From positions 9,176,001 through 9,240,000 of the forward strand of contig OY292279.1 in assembly GCA_958496175.1 (NCBI GenBank): 64,000 bases of DNA. Direction: 5' to 3'. A program made the translations under genes and the position numbers. This DNA is from Sisyra terminalis (lineage: Eukaryota; Arthropoda; Insecta; Neuroptera; Sisyridae). The stretch's first letter is position 1, and each line of letters starts with the position of its first letter. A model generated the notes under the pieces. It had not been told where the DNA came from and made no database searches. It worked only from the letters and a program-made list of their open reading frames with translations. Of this stretch, positions 46,400 to 58,270 are shown in pieces.

Positions 46400-48195
46400 A
46401 AGTATTCGAACCTGGAGATAATCAAATAAGGATGGCAACCAGAAAAATCATACGAATAAAACCAAAAATTCATCATCTTAAAATCGGTACAACAATCATT
46501 TTGCCTGACAAAGATAAGGCGAAATGCTTCGCAGATAACCTAGAAAAAATCTTTGAGCCATAGAAAACACCTTACCCATTCCAAATATTCCAACCACCCT
46601 TTCCAGAACAGTCGTTTGAATAAACGACATCCTCATCTGAAATCAAATCTATTCTTCAGAAACTACCTACTCGAAAAGCTCCTGGTCCTGACGACATTCC
46701 TAATAGTCTCCAAAAGTATTTCCCACTCAAAGAAATCAGTTACATGTGTAGTATTATAAATGCATGCCTAAGCACTGCATATTTTCCCGAAAAATGGAAA
46801 ATAGCGAGAATTACAATGGTTCATACACCCCGGAAAAATAAGAATGACAAATAGTTACCGACCAATCAGCCTTCTAAATGGATAATCGAAAATTCTGGAA
46901 AGACTAATACTTGAAAGGGTAAACTCATTTATTGAAATAAATTACTCCTGGATGTGCAATATGGCTTCGGACGGGAACTATCAACGACTAATCAACTTTT
47001 ACGAGTCGTCAACTACATAAAAAATGGCTACAAGAAAAAACAATATACAATTGCAGTACTGATGGACTTCTTGCAAGCATTTGCCAAATTTGGCACAAAG
47101 GATTACAATATAGAACAGAAAAACAGAACTTCCTAGCCTACATTCAAGCAATACTGACTTCATTCTTAAAAGAACATAAATTCTGCATTAGAATAGGATC
47201 AACAACCAGTAGGGTAGGCCTATTAACAGGACACTGCAATTTGAGGAAACATCTCCAAACTATAGGGAAGAACACAGAGTCAGCAGCTTGCGGGAAATGT
47301 GGTGTGGAAGATGAAAATGCTTCCCACGTACTATTTGACTGCCCAGCCATGACTCAAAGTCGTCTCAACTTGCTTGGTCCACCCGGACATGAGCTGGGAA
47401 ACATACACAGAGATCCAGTTGACTGTCTGCTGAGATTCATATCAGAAGCAGACCTGACCAAATGGAACTGAAATTAAACTGGGGCGCAATAGTCCTTTTA
47501 GGACGCAGCGTAGAGGAACTCTCATGAGAGGCCCCCAGATCAAAGGAAAAAAAAGGATCAACAATCTCCACACCAAGAGGAATACAAGCCGGAGTAACAC
47601 AAGGATCTATCCTGGGCCCAACTCTTTATAACCTATACGTTAGTGACATACCAATCCAAGAAAACACGGAAATAGGAATGTATTCAGACGACACAATACT
47701 ATTCATACAAAACAAAGACTTAGAAACAGCGATAGAAGACATTCAAGAAGCGATTAATGATTTAAACGAATATTTCAGTTATATCCCATCATAAATCGGA
47801 AGTTATGGCTGAAGATCAACTGCGGAATACTAATATACAAGTCCACTATACGCCCAATACTAACATATGGAGCACCCATCTAGCAAAACAGCGCACAAAA
47901 ACTTATTAATAGACTCCAGATAATACAAAACAGAATACTAAGAACCAAAGCCCTATGGTTTGTACGCAATAGCCAAATATACAGAGAAATCCAGATAAAC
48001 CCGATTATGGACTGCATAAAGGATATAGCAGAGAGATTTTTCGACAAACTGAAAGAATACGACGTAGCTTACTGCAAAAATCTCCTACAAATTACGACCA
48101 CAAAAAGACTACGCTATAAACGCCCATAAGAGTCCTTAACAATATAGCCAGAATAGTGAAATCTTATAGGAAAAGTGCAGTAAATGACAGTGAAG
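46400..48195 (+). pseudogene. Jockey-like LINE ORF2 relic (reverse transcriptase)
   Basis: Reverse transcriptase pieces in order on the plus strand: LPDKDKAKCFADNLEKIFEP (about 46500-46560), ILQKLPTRKAPGPDDIPN (about 46651-46705), TTNQLLRVVNYI...VLMDFLQAFAKF (about 46984-47090). Then, after an interruption, STPRGIQAGVTQGSILGPTL (about 47567-47626) and YSDDTILF (about 47682-47705; the F/YADD catalytic box with A changed to S). Finally IYKSTIRPILTYGAPI (about 47835-47882) and DCIKDIAERFFDKLKEY (about 48011-48061). The order matches Jockey-clade ORF2. The element is 5'-truncated, has many stops, a deletion between LNEYF and the thumb, and a nested LINE at 47206-47553. No endonuclease domain remains. 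Confidence 0.9.
47195..47564 (+). mobile_element. Nested 5'-truncated LINE with poly-A and exact 11-bp target duplication
   Basis: Insert 47206-47553 (348 bp) between two copies of AGGATCAACAA (47195-47205, 47554-47564). It ends in an A-rich tail, and removing it rejoins the host LINE frame (FCIRIGST / ISTPRGIQAG). It encodes VGLLTGHCNLRKHLQTIG, then CGKCGVEDENASHVLFDCPA, the GLLTGHC and CxxC...H...CPA segment found after the RNase H domain in I/LOA/R1-type insect LINEs, to a stop at 47469-47471. About 80 bases of 3' untranslated DNA follow. It is therefore from a different LINE family than its host. Confidence 0.95.
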
Positions 48196-48237
48196 GATTA
48201 AAAAGTGGTCAGATTTGATCAGTGTAATCAAAAAGAG

Positions 48238-48347
48238 AAGATTTCCATGATAATCTTATGCACTTCTGAGGAAAAAAATAGTTACAATAGACCAACAGAA
48301 GTACAACGAAGTGATCCTATAACAATCCTTATTTCCTCCATAATAAC
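48238..48347. repeat. ~105-bp direct repeat downstream of the LINE (copy 2)
   Basis: Paralog of 46231-46335. It directly follows the end of the LINE coding relic, so it is most simply the LINE 3' untranslated region, with copy 1 being the 3' end of another copy. Confidence 0.75.
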
Positions 48348-49599
48348 AAGCAATACAAATTTTAAAGATACCAAATTATACCAATTTACATTCATCTAAC
48401 AATAAGTCAATTCCGATTAAGTTTGTCCACATATGTTTTATCTTCACAAGGTCACACTTACCAGATTTGATTATTTTTAAATGAGAAATTCGCTCATTAT
48501 TTTTTAACGCCAATTATTTCCCTCTCATTACCACCGCACGTTTGTATGTTTCACCAAAAATATCAGCACTTTACCGAAATTAATTGCTTTGGAAAAAAGA
48601 AAACAAAAATAAGAACAACCAAACGGGTAACGTAGCGTAAAATCCGCAGCTGCACATGAAAATATTTTTAGAAATTAAATTTATTTCTGAAACGTACTTT
48701 CTTCATTGAGAAATTTACGATCCTCTGTTTTGTTTACGTGAAATAAGTCAAAGATTAATATGGCGACTAAAATTAAATGACACGAATAAAATTTATCGAA
48801 AGTTTTCGTTTTAAATTGACCAAAGTTTAAGGTGGAGTAATATTTTATTTTTCTAGATTTTTCACAGAAATAATATTGTTTGATGTTGGAAATGTTTTTT
48901 TTTAAAAAAAAACATAAGAAGGTCGCAATGAAAATTATGGTGGTTTGAAAAGTATGTCAGTGATGAGTGGCTGGAAGATTTTTAAAATGATAGTATGAAC
49001 TAAATGCAATAGTAATTAGCATAGAAACCACTGAGATCATGATGCACTCCTGGTGGTCACGTACATGTATTTAGCATTCAAATTACGATGCAATTGTACA
49101 ATGCATTTTTTTTTTGGAAAAAACATCTTTAATTACATACAGAACTGAAAGTTTTATAAAAAAAAAATAGTGTCATGAGACACCTAAAAGAGCGAAGCTC
49201 TTAATTAATCCAATATGAATTATAATTGGATATTTTTATCCTAGTAAATGGCAGAAAGAAATATCATTAAAAAAATTTCTTCGACAAACAAATCATCGAT
49301 ATAATCGGTTTGTGATAACTAAAATACGAGGCTTATACATGAGTTTCTATTTAATCAATGAAGTTAGTAGTAGATTCTGACAACAGTAGATCATTTAAAT
49401 AAAACTTTTCCACAGGAAAACTTTTGAAGGACTCAGATTTGTGATCAGCAAAATTTATATTAAAGTTACCAGATAAAACTACTGAAATTTCTACTATTGA
49501 ACCTCCAAATGAATATTGTAGGAGTTTACTAGGAGTAAAGTAAAAGCACGATCCACTTTTCGATCGATAGTTAAACTTTCTTGAACGCACTTGGTTTAA
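48348..49599. other. AT-rich stretch, nothing recognised
   Basis: Unique sequence with poly-T tracts. The minus-strand frame 49351-49590 has no recognisable family. Confidence 0.35.
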
Positions 49600-49900
49600 A
49601 CTAATCTAGGAATGTAATGAAACCGTTACAAATCTGGCCACCAAAAATTAAGGGTATAAAGAGGATATTAAGGGTAGTAAAAGAACCGAGAATCTTATCC
49701 ATTTGGAAGCATTTGGAACACCATTTACAGGCCCACAACCTGTGCTTGATATCAAGAAAATTGGTAGTAAAAAATACCATCAAAGACTTATGAAAATCAC
49801 TGCTGATTATGGGAGAACACCACCGGACAAAAACGGAAAAGGATTAAAGGAAAACCACCTTTGAATCTAACTCCTGAAATACTTAAAAAGGGGTTAGAAA
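49600..49900 (+). pseudogene. Possible LINE RNase H relic
   Basis: The plus-strand frame around 49700-49800 gives FGTPFTGPQPVLDIKKIG followed by KKYHQRLMKI. It resembles the 'xxPFxGPEPxxxIxxxxxxxxxxxxxxxxW' stretch after the last RNase H motif of I/LOA/R1-type LINEs (compare the better relic at 4150-5000). Upstream catalytic motifs are not readable, so the call is tentative. Confidence 0.35.
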
Positions 49901-51000
49901 CCGGCCATGGTGGACTAAAATAGCACCTGCATACAATTGGAGTACAAATATGCAGATTTGTCAAACATAGAACAAATTTGCTTCGCAGGTACAAAAAATC
50001 AAGTACTCTATATTATTATTCAAAAAAAATTCCTAAATTTTGTACAGCACTACTCTGCATATTGTTTGTACATGATCTGATGTTTAAATATTACAAATAC
50101 AAATAGGAAAATCATAATCAAAGTGGTAACCGAGGCTTAGAATCGAATTCCAACTCTGAACCTTCTTTTTTCCATCTTACCCTATAGTAGGGATGCACGA
50201 TACAGATATAATATTTCTACATGATCTAATGACGATCTCAATCTTAAATCTCTATAAGAAAAAAAAACGTATAAAAACGTAATATCTTAATAAAAAAGTA
50301 ACTTTTAACCTTCTTGAAGGTACTGGACCCTCACCAGCTTCATATGCATCATAAAATATTATTTTTTTATTTATACATAGATCATATGTGTGCTTTGATC
50401 TCCGTTGATCCCGCGAGAATAACTCACCAAATCTCTAGAGTTCAATTGAACCCAGGTTAATATAGAATCGTCAAAAGCTCCAATATTGAGAAGACCCAAC
50501 GATTTTGGTTCAAAACACTTCTTTTGATTTGTAATCTATTCTCGGAAAATAAACGAATTAATAAACGAGTAGGTAAAGAAGATTGTATCCTTAAAAGAGA
50601 TGCACCTTATGCCAGAAGTAGGTCCATGTAGAACAACTTCATTTAAGTCCTCAAAAGCTCGACAGCCAAGGCGTTTTGAATAGTTATCCAGCTTTTTCAA
50701 ACATTTTTGACTAAATCTGGGTACCTTGCTTTGTAAGATTGTAGTTTTTAGTCTATTATGGTTACAGATATATCCTTAGGGATACCTTGGTATACAACGA
50801 CAGTTTATAAGAGGAAAATATTTCGATAAGTTGGATACCCATTCAAAACTTGGCTGCTAAACTTAGAACAGCAGTCGGAAAACTTTTTCAATCATAGCCC
50901 GAAATTTTTTTTGCGTTAGTCGATATTAACACCGCACCCCCCTCCCCCCATTAGTGGAGAGTGAGATGGTCCAACCCGTATCTCACCGAATTGTTTTACT
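49901..51000. other. AT-rich stretch, nothing recognised
   Basis: A C-run (CACCCCCCTCCCCCCA, about 50934) and unique sequence. No gene or element ends. Confidence 0.35.
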
Positions 51001-51544
51001 TTAAGGGGATACATGTGTTTCACGGCTTCAAAAAATCATTTTTTTATTGTCTTTATAATTTCTGTAACTCTAGAAAATTGTTCTCAATTTTTAAGTCATT
51101 TTAAGTATTATATTTGGAGATACAGCTTTGGAAAGTTGCACCCTTAAGACCTGGTATATCGGTGCAGCTGCATGTCTATTGTTTGATTCGTGAAACTGGC
51201 AAAGCCCGGAGCCAGGATTCATCCTGGAAAATTCTTTACTTTTAGGTCCTGAAATCGATGATTCAATGAAGTTGAAAAAAACACAGTTTTATTGTTAAAC
51301 TTTGTTTCCAAAGTCGGTTGTCAAGATTCCTCGAGAACTACTCAACCGATTTTGATGAAATTTTACACAGATTTTCGAGACATAATTCACAAGGACTTTG
51401 GGATTTTTCTACGAAAATTTCAGAAATTCTTTGCCAAATGTGAAGGTTCAAGACAATAAAAGTTTGATAAAAAAAAATTAAAAGAAAAAAGTTGTAGAAA
51501 AAATTGGCCGTTTTTTCCTCGATTAAACCCATGTAACCCCTTAA
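51001..51544. mobile_element. TTAA-target MITE, 536 bp
   Basis: TTAA at 51001-51004 and 51541-51544 flank 51005-51540, whose ends are GGGGATACATGTGTTT and, inverted, GGGGTTACATGGGTTT. Target site and G-rich ends fit a piggyBac-type non-autonomous element. No transposase. Confidence 0.75.
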
Positions 51545-51831
51545 AGAATGATTTGTAATCATACTTACCGATTATAAAATAGTAAATTACAATCATCAGA
51601 CGATTAATTTTTACCCGATTTAACTTACCACGGGTTCCCCAACCATTCTTCCAAAGAATTCAAATAATTCTGCCTAACAGGGATCTAATCCCGACATACG
51701 GTACCTACTCTTAAGAAAGGAGGAGCCAATCTTCTGTACCTATTTGCTAATCATATTCACTAAATCCGGAAAATAGATTGCAAAACAAGATTAAGTATAC
51801 CTGTTGAATTTTGGTGCACATTCATCAATAA

Positions 51832-52491
51832 CAGGGCGATTGAAAATTATTTGCAAAATTCCTAGAGTTTTCCCGGACTAGCAATAAAATTCCAGGATTT
51901 ACCAAAAAAAAAAAAATTGATTTTTTATACATTAAAATTCTTAGCTATTTCTTAAAATGAATGATGAATTAATATTTAAATTATTTTAAAAGTAATACCT
52001 AAAATTATGTGAAAAGATTTACTAATATTAACTATGATTTACTATATTAATCTCTTTCTAGATTGAATTATGGTAAAACATTTTTTTTTTCAATTGAATA
52101 TTTTGAAGTCTTGTCGGATTATCAAGGAGAAAGATAATCCTTGATTATTACAATAAAAAGAAAACCATTGAGTACAATTACTTAACTTGTAACTGCACTT
52201 TGTTTTATATATAACGTATGTATAAATTTATACCCGATTTTTAACATAACTTTTTTTAAAAACATCATTGTTGTAGTTCGTGATAGTTGATAGTATAATG
52301 GCAGCACCTTACAGGTTGGAATAGCGCAAATGCTTAGAAAGTTTTCTATTGCACTTTTTAACAAAGAAACTTTAAAATGCGAAAGCGATGATAAAATATA
52401 TAATTCCCTGACTAAGATTGTAATTCCCTGACTATTTCATAAACAAATAATTCCCTGATTTTTCCAGGTTTTCCAAGTCAACCGCCACCCT
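51832..52491. mobile_element. hAT-like MITE, ~660 bp
   Basis: Right end, inverted, CAGGGTGGCGGTTGACTTGG, then AAAACCTGGAAAAATCAGGG. Left end CAGGGCGATTGAAAATTATT with CAAAATTCC inside. Internal AATTCCCTGACTA repeats near the right end. Flanks ATCAATAA and AACAACTA match at only five of eight positions, so the duplication is degraded or absent. Confidence 0.5.
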
Positions 52492-53588
52492 GAACAACTA
52501 CTTAACAAGTTTAAAAGAAATACTAAGAAATTCCGTATAATCGAATTGTTGCGGATTATCCGCAACCGACTTTCCAATCATTGTTCAAGTGTGATTATCA
52601 TGAAATAAGACAACACAACTTAATTTAAGATGTCTTCGTTATAAACGAAATTGATTACATATCTTCCAAAACGGAATGCAATAAAAACGCCTGCACTCAT
52701 AACAACAATCAAAGCTCAACTAATCCAATTAGTTTTCACTAGACAGCCATTAATTTGCGCAGCTATCTAGATCAGAATGACATTTTTATGCATGAGAAAT
52801 AAAAACCACTCAAGAAATCCATCGAACCAACCTGACGGCTTGCACTTGCCAGAGAAAACGGAAATTTATCTCGAAAATAAATTGGAACAAGTTTTAAATG
52901 TCATAAAAACACTCGTTAATGGTATAAAACAGTATAAACTTAAAAATATATATAACACATAATATAATTCATTCGTTGATTAAAAAAAAAAAAAAAATCC
53001 AGCCAAGATTGAGCATTTTCCACAAATGTATTGCGTAGTAAATTTCTAATTTATCACAGTCGTAAAATGATTTTTGCATTAATTTTATTGTTACGTTATT
53101 ATTTCACTGGAAAACATAATAAAATATGAGGAAAATTAAAAATTTGCTGTGTTTTTCAATTGAATAGTCACATGATTTGAACAATATTCATGCAGTAATG
53201 CCAATTGTCTTGCTTCCTATATATAGATCTACAGGTTTTTAATTAAATACATTTTCTTTTCAGCCATAAGTAATAAAAAAATCGTTGATATTATGACTAT
53301 TGTTAAATTTGTATGACTAATTTCGTAGATGAAATCCCAAGAATAAAGAAGAAAATGAAAATAAAATCACACTCACGTTTTTGATTTATTGTGTTTATGA
53401 ATGTCGTAAAAAATTTCATGTATATATATTCAAAGATAATTGATTTGCTTCGCTTCGCAATATTTTATTTAATTTCATTATTTTTGCAGTTTTAGAATTG
53501 CGAAGCAAAATGGGACAGAAGAACAATAATATTTAGAAGATTCATACCAGCGGTAATCTAATTTTCATTTGAATGATAAAGCATTAGG
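52492..53588. other. AT-rich stretch, nothing recognised
   Basis: Open frame 52777-52962 lacks family or splice support. A run of A at about 52982-52997 and GCGAAGCAAA / TTGCTTCGC inverted words near 53445-53510 are the only structure seen. Confidence 0.35.
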
Positions 53589-54413
53589 TTGTCCCATTAG
53601 GGTGTTTTTTTTTTGACCTTTTTTTTTTTTGGTCCCATCGTGAAATTTTGTTGGAAATACCAAAAAAAAAAATTCTCTGAAAGTTTGAGCCCTTAATATT
53701 AATTTTAAGTCCTCGACCAAGACGTGTAAGGATTTCCCATTGAAAATACACGAAACTCTGATTTTTTATTTTTAAATTTCTATATCTCAGCGGCATTTCA
53801 TGGGATCGCTTTTACCGAAGATGGTTTTTTCTCAGAATTAAACGCTCTACAAAAGTGCCCATTGCGACAAAGTCGTAACTCACACCGGTGAGGTAGTACG
53901 GGCCACTGAACCTGATTTTTCCATAAAATTCAAGGCTTAATAGCTCGTTTAATATTGAACTTCGCGATTTGGTCTACAAGAACTTTTTTGTAGGAAATCA
54001 AATTCTCTACAAGTTTTTCATTTATAATTTTTCCGTAGCTCTTGTTATTTCCGAGATAAATGCAAAAAAAAACGCGAATTTTATGGAATAATCAGGTTCA
54101 GTGGCCCGTACTACCTCACCGGTGTGAGCTACGACTTTGGCGCAATGGGCACTTTTGTAGAGCGTTTAATTCTGAGAAAAAACCATCTTCGGTAAAAGCG
54201 ATGCCATGAAATGTCGCTGAGATATAGATATTTAAAAATAAAAAATCAGAGTTTCCGTGTATTTTCATTGGGAAATCTTTACACGTCTTGGTCGAGGACT
54301 TAAAATTAATATTAAGGACTCAAACTTTCAGGGATTTTTTTTTTTCGTATTTCCAACAAAATTTCACGATGGGACCAAAAAAAGTCAAAAAATGAATCAC
54401 CCTATTGTCCCAT
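53589..54413. mobile_element. 807-bp palindromic foldback with exact 9-bp target duplication (Mutator-like)
   Basis: Element 53598-54404, ends TAGGGTG...CACCCTA, between two copies of TTGTCCCAT (53589-53597, 54405-54413). The arms match for about 330 bp (53598-53931 against 54076-54404) with only small changes, around a ~140-bp unique centre. Long arms plus a 9-bp duplication are typical of Mutator-like (MULE) non-autonomous elements. No transposase. Confidence 0.85.
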
Positions 54414-55560
54414 AAGTCTTTACCTTTTTTTATGTTCAACTTGAAAAAATAATTTAAAAATTTAAAATCCTTTGAAGCTAAAAAGACCACACCTCTTCTG
54501 CCCAACTTTCCCACATTAAAACCCAAAATCCATACCCAATAAAAACCCAAAAATTTAATCAACAAAATCTTTTAATGTTGATTTGATTTTCATTTTTAAT
54601 CACATATTCTTCGAATCGATTTCTAATGGTGAACATTTCAATTAGTCCTATACGACACAAATATCCAACGATAATAAAACATAAACGATTTGTCAACACA
54701 GCAAAACCTCATTAATACTAATTTTCCCTCTCACATTTAGATCAACGACTAAGATATCATAAGTGACATAATTACCAACTGAATATATTATTATGTTTCA
54801 TTCGCAGTGGACATTCAACGATATATATTCTCCGGTTTAGCTCTATAATTATTGCCAGCATCGTCGCAACGAATCTTGTCGTGATATGTCCTCAAGTTAT
54901 TAAACATCTAATGTTGCATTTCCATTTTCTTTAATTGGATTAAAACTTTTATTAATATATATATTGGCAACACGTATGCAAATCGTTGTTTCAAAGTACG
55001 ACGCATTTTAATTATTTATCATATTAATTAAGTTGTTTACTCTTTACATTTTAATTAATAATGGTCATTTAGTTAAATAGTAAATTCCAAGTTTTCACAA
55101 ACAAGTTCTATCGTTGTAATCAAGTAATAGATCTATAAGAAGCTGAAAGTATTTATTTTACATTTAATAATTGGAAACCAGAAAAAATCTGAATCTATTT
55201 TTCAAGTATTAGTATCTGCAACCCCCAACATAATTTTTCTTCCATTTTCTCAAGAGCTTCTTATATATTTTATGATATCTCATATGAACTAATTTGCTTT
55301 TCTTCTTAACACCAAATCGAAACTTATCATCATCACTTTTACCATTGCAATTCTAATCATTTATTTGATAATTTCCATTGTTTTTTATTTCCAAATTTTC
55401 CTTAAGAAAAATAAACATTTAATTTTTAAGTTCTAAACAACGGAAGTTTACATTAGATAATGGGCTATAGGCTTTTGAATTTCAAAAAGCGTACAGTACC
55501 AATATTTTTAGAAGTTTAAAGCTCAATACAATTTTATTCTCTAAAGAAAATTTAAAAACC
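54414..55560. other. AT-rich stretch, nothing recognised
   Basis: The block at 54780-54900 is less AT-rich, begins after TTTCATTCGCAG (a possible 3' splice site), but the plus frame stops after about ten codons. No element ends. Confidence 0.35.
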
Positions 55561-55944
55561 ATCCCCTATAGTCAAAATAAGATTTTTTTTCCGCTGACTT
55601 TCAACAGTTATACTGTGTATACAATACATAAAATATATTGCAGTCCAATTTATGTAGTATAATTGTGGTGGTCATCATAATGAATGACATCATAATGACC
55701 ACTGATGAAGATTGCTTGGCAATCGAAATACGTATCTGGGCAATACGTCACGAATATTTTTGTTTGAACTTCTGTTCAAATTTATGTTGGTGGTATGATT
55801 TTTATATATTATTATATTAAGTTTATATATTATTATATTAAATTTGTATATTATTATATTAAATTTGTATATTATTATGTTAAATTATACTACATAAATT
55901 AGACTGCAATATATTTTATATATTGTATACACATCCCCTATAGT
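55561..55944. mobile_element. Foldback retroelement-like dimer with exact 12-bp target duplication (family 2)
   Basis: Element 55573-55932 between two copies of ATCCCCTATAGT (55561-55572, 55933-55944). The left arm begins CAAAATAAGATTTTT; the right arm ends TATATTGTATACAC, the same abrupt end as in the copy at 16658. The plus strand at 55702-55735 carries an intact CTGATGAA-GATTGC-TTG-GCAATC-GAAA. Within the right half a (TT)ATATATTATTATATTAAA unit is repeated. Confidence 0.85.
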
Positions 55945-57655
55945 ATATAAAGAACCACCAAAAGGTAACTGATAAGTTAACAAAACAAAATATTGAAACT
56001 TTTACTTTTTACCACCTTAAGAGAACAGACTTGAAAGAGACATCCAAAAAAGCTCTAAAGCTCTGATTTAAGGCTTTTTTATTTGACCAAATATCATCAG
56101 AATCAAAAACAACTGTTTTTCCAGACGAAAAAAAAATTTCAAGAAAACATTCACGACAATGTACAGAAAAATACGAAGGATATAGCAAATTTACAAGCGG
56201 TCAAATGGACGAAAAGATTTATAAAAAAAGTTTGATGTTTAGAAAAATTGTGAATTCTAAAATTCAAACTTTTTTATGGGATTAAAACTTGATCACTTTT
56301 TCAGCTATAAAAACACAATTCTTCGTCCATTTGATGGACAATTTAAAAATGGAACAAAGGAGAAAATTTTCAAACTGATCGGTAAAGTCGTTCTCAAGTT
56401 ACAATGATTACCGACTTTGAAAACATGGTTCCGATAAAAGCACGTTTAAAGTTTTATGCATTTATAAATGGTTCCATTCAAAGTTATTTATCTCCTTAAA
56501 TAATGGTTTTAATAGGCCAAAACTTTAAGAGAATTATTTTGAAATATTCTACCTTCGGAAAATTGTTTTTTTTTAGATAGTACCAGGCTCTAATCTCATA
56601 TGCGATGAAGAAATAGAAGCCTAAAGCTCCAAATTATTCCAAGTTTTAATTACTAGAAAACCCAACTAATTTTCCCCTACTTTTACTTATTTTGATGATC
56701 CTACTGATACCTGATGTATCCTAGCACTCAAGTACTGGTGTTTAATTTACATAAAAATTACTCTTATTCTGTTTATTTTTCTCAGAAATAACCAATGTAT
56801 AATCCACGGTTTATTTGATGAAATTATTTTTTTCAAATTCGAAATCATATGCAAATCATCAAACAACCCTTTTTTAAACAAAGATGTCCAACTATTGCGA
56901 CTTTTCACCTAGCATATACGAATAGATCCAATTTTACAATCAAAATACGTATGTGAGAGAATACGTCATCAGAATTTTTACTAAAGCTTTTTTTAAAATT
57001 TATGTTTATAGTTTACTTATGCAATTACTGCATGTGTTTATACAGGAAAGCTCTTATTTAATTACTTAACAATTAAAGCTCTTTGATTTTCGAGTCGGAC
57101 AGTGTCGACTTCTACCCTTATTTTTCCTTTACTTTAGATAATATTTGCATTACATCATTTGAAAAATACGTTTTTTTAATTGTTAAGAAAAACAAACCAC
57201 TAATGTATAGTGTGAAAACCAATTTTCTGTCTTAAAATTCCCATTTTTCTATAATTGAAATTGAATTAATATTCCATAATAATGGTAAGATCTCTCAAGT
57301 TGGAGAAGTAAAAGTTCCTCTTCAATCATAAGAATTTGAAATCTTATTCTTCCTTTTTTCGCACAAACCTCTGGTTTACTTTATTATGGCATGGTTTTGT
57401 TAGACTTAAATTAATAATTGCGAGAACTAAACAATATTTCTTAAGTACATCCTCTTCCAAAACCTTCAATTGTACCTTGAAATATTCAACTAAAGAATCT
57501 TATGGTCGGTCAAAAAGTTATTTGATTTTTTTTTCATGGTGTACAAGCAAATATTTTTTTGAATAATTTTCTACCATCTTTGGTGAAAAAATATGATTCA
57601 GATATTTTTTGTTCTCTTGATTTAATGTCAAAGTTGTGCTATCTAAAAAACACAT
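55945..57655. other. AT-rich stretch with a relic of foldback family 2
   Basis: At about 56938-57030 the words CAATCAAAATACGTATGTGAG and AAATTTATGTTTATAGTTTA are decayed family 2 sequence. Otherwise unique and AT-rich. Confidence 0.4.
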
Positions 57656-57782
57656 ACAAGTTTGGAAACTCCCCAAAAGCTTTTAGAGCTTTAATGAGAT
57701 ATACTGCCATACCTTACTAATTCTTTAGATCTAGCACATTCGAATTATTATTGATTCCGATCTATACAACATTTTCAGAAGA
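57656..57782 (+). pseudogene. mariner transposase fragment (first)
   Basis: The plus frame gives LPYLTNSLDLAHSNYY and FRSIQHF, matching the HPPYSPDLAPSDYHLFRSxQxxL block of mariner (DD34D) transposases, which carries the third catalytic aspartate (here the D of SLDLAHSNYY is displaced and the SD is SN). A second, better fragment follows directly, so this part is a tandem or rearranged copy. Confidence 0.65.
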
Positions 57783-58270
57783 CGAAACCTTGAAATTTTG
57801 GGATTTTTTTTCATTATGTTTATAGGGCATCAGTGGGTTTACCTGTATTAAATAGTATTTACATATGAAGGGAAAGTAGAAGTTCCTATGAAAAAAGAAA
57901 GAAGAGAGAGTGAAATCCAAGAATTCTCAGCAAAAAGGAAGACAATCCCGATTTATAGAGTCTCCCCATGGACAAGTTCGGAAACTCCCCAAAAGCTTTT
58001 GCAGCTTTAATGAGATGTAATGCCATATTTATCCAATTCTTCAGATCCGGCATTTTTAGATAATCATTGGTTCCAGTCAATACAATATTTTTTATATGAC
58101 AAAACCTTTACGTCAAATGAAGAAGTTAAAAATCACCTGGATCGGTTTTTAGTACCCAAAAACACCAATTTTATGAGCTTGGAATCATGCTATTACCAAA
58201 AATACGACAGAAATAATGGGACTAGACTAAACCATATATAATCCAATAAAATATTAATGTTCTATGGAGA
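57783..58270 (+). pseudogene. mariner transposase C-terminal relic, copy 1
   Basis: Frame 58020-58241 encodes MPYLSNSSDPAFLDNHWFQS, then IQYFLYDKTFTSNEEVKNHL and DRFLVPKN. This is the PYSPDLAPSDYHLF...L..K.F.S.EEVK..L..FF..K order of the mariner C terminus. The expected FYxxGIxxLPxRW end is lost. The region is paralogous to 61400-61577 plus 62286-62600 and preserves the empty site of the TTAA element inserted there. Confidence 0.8.
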
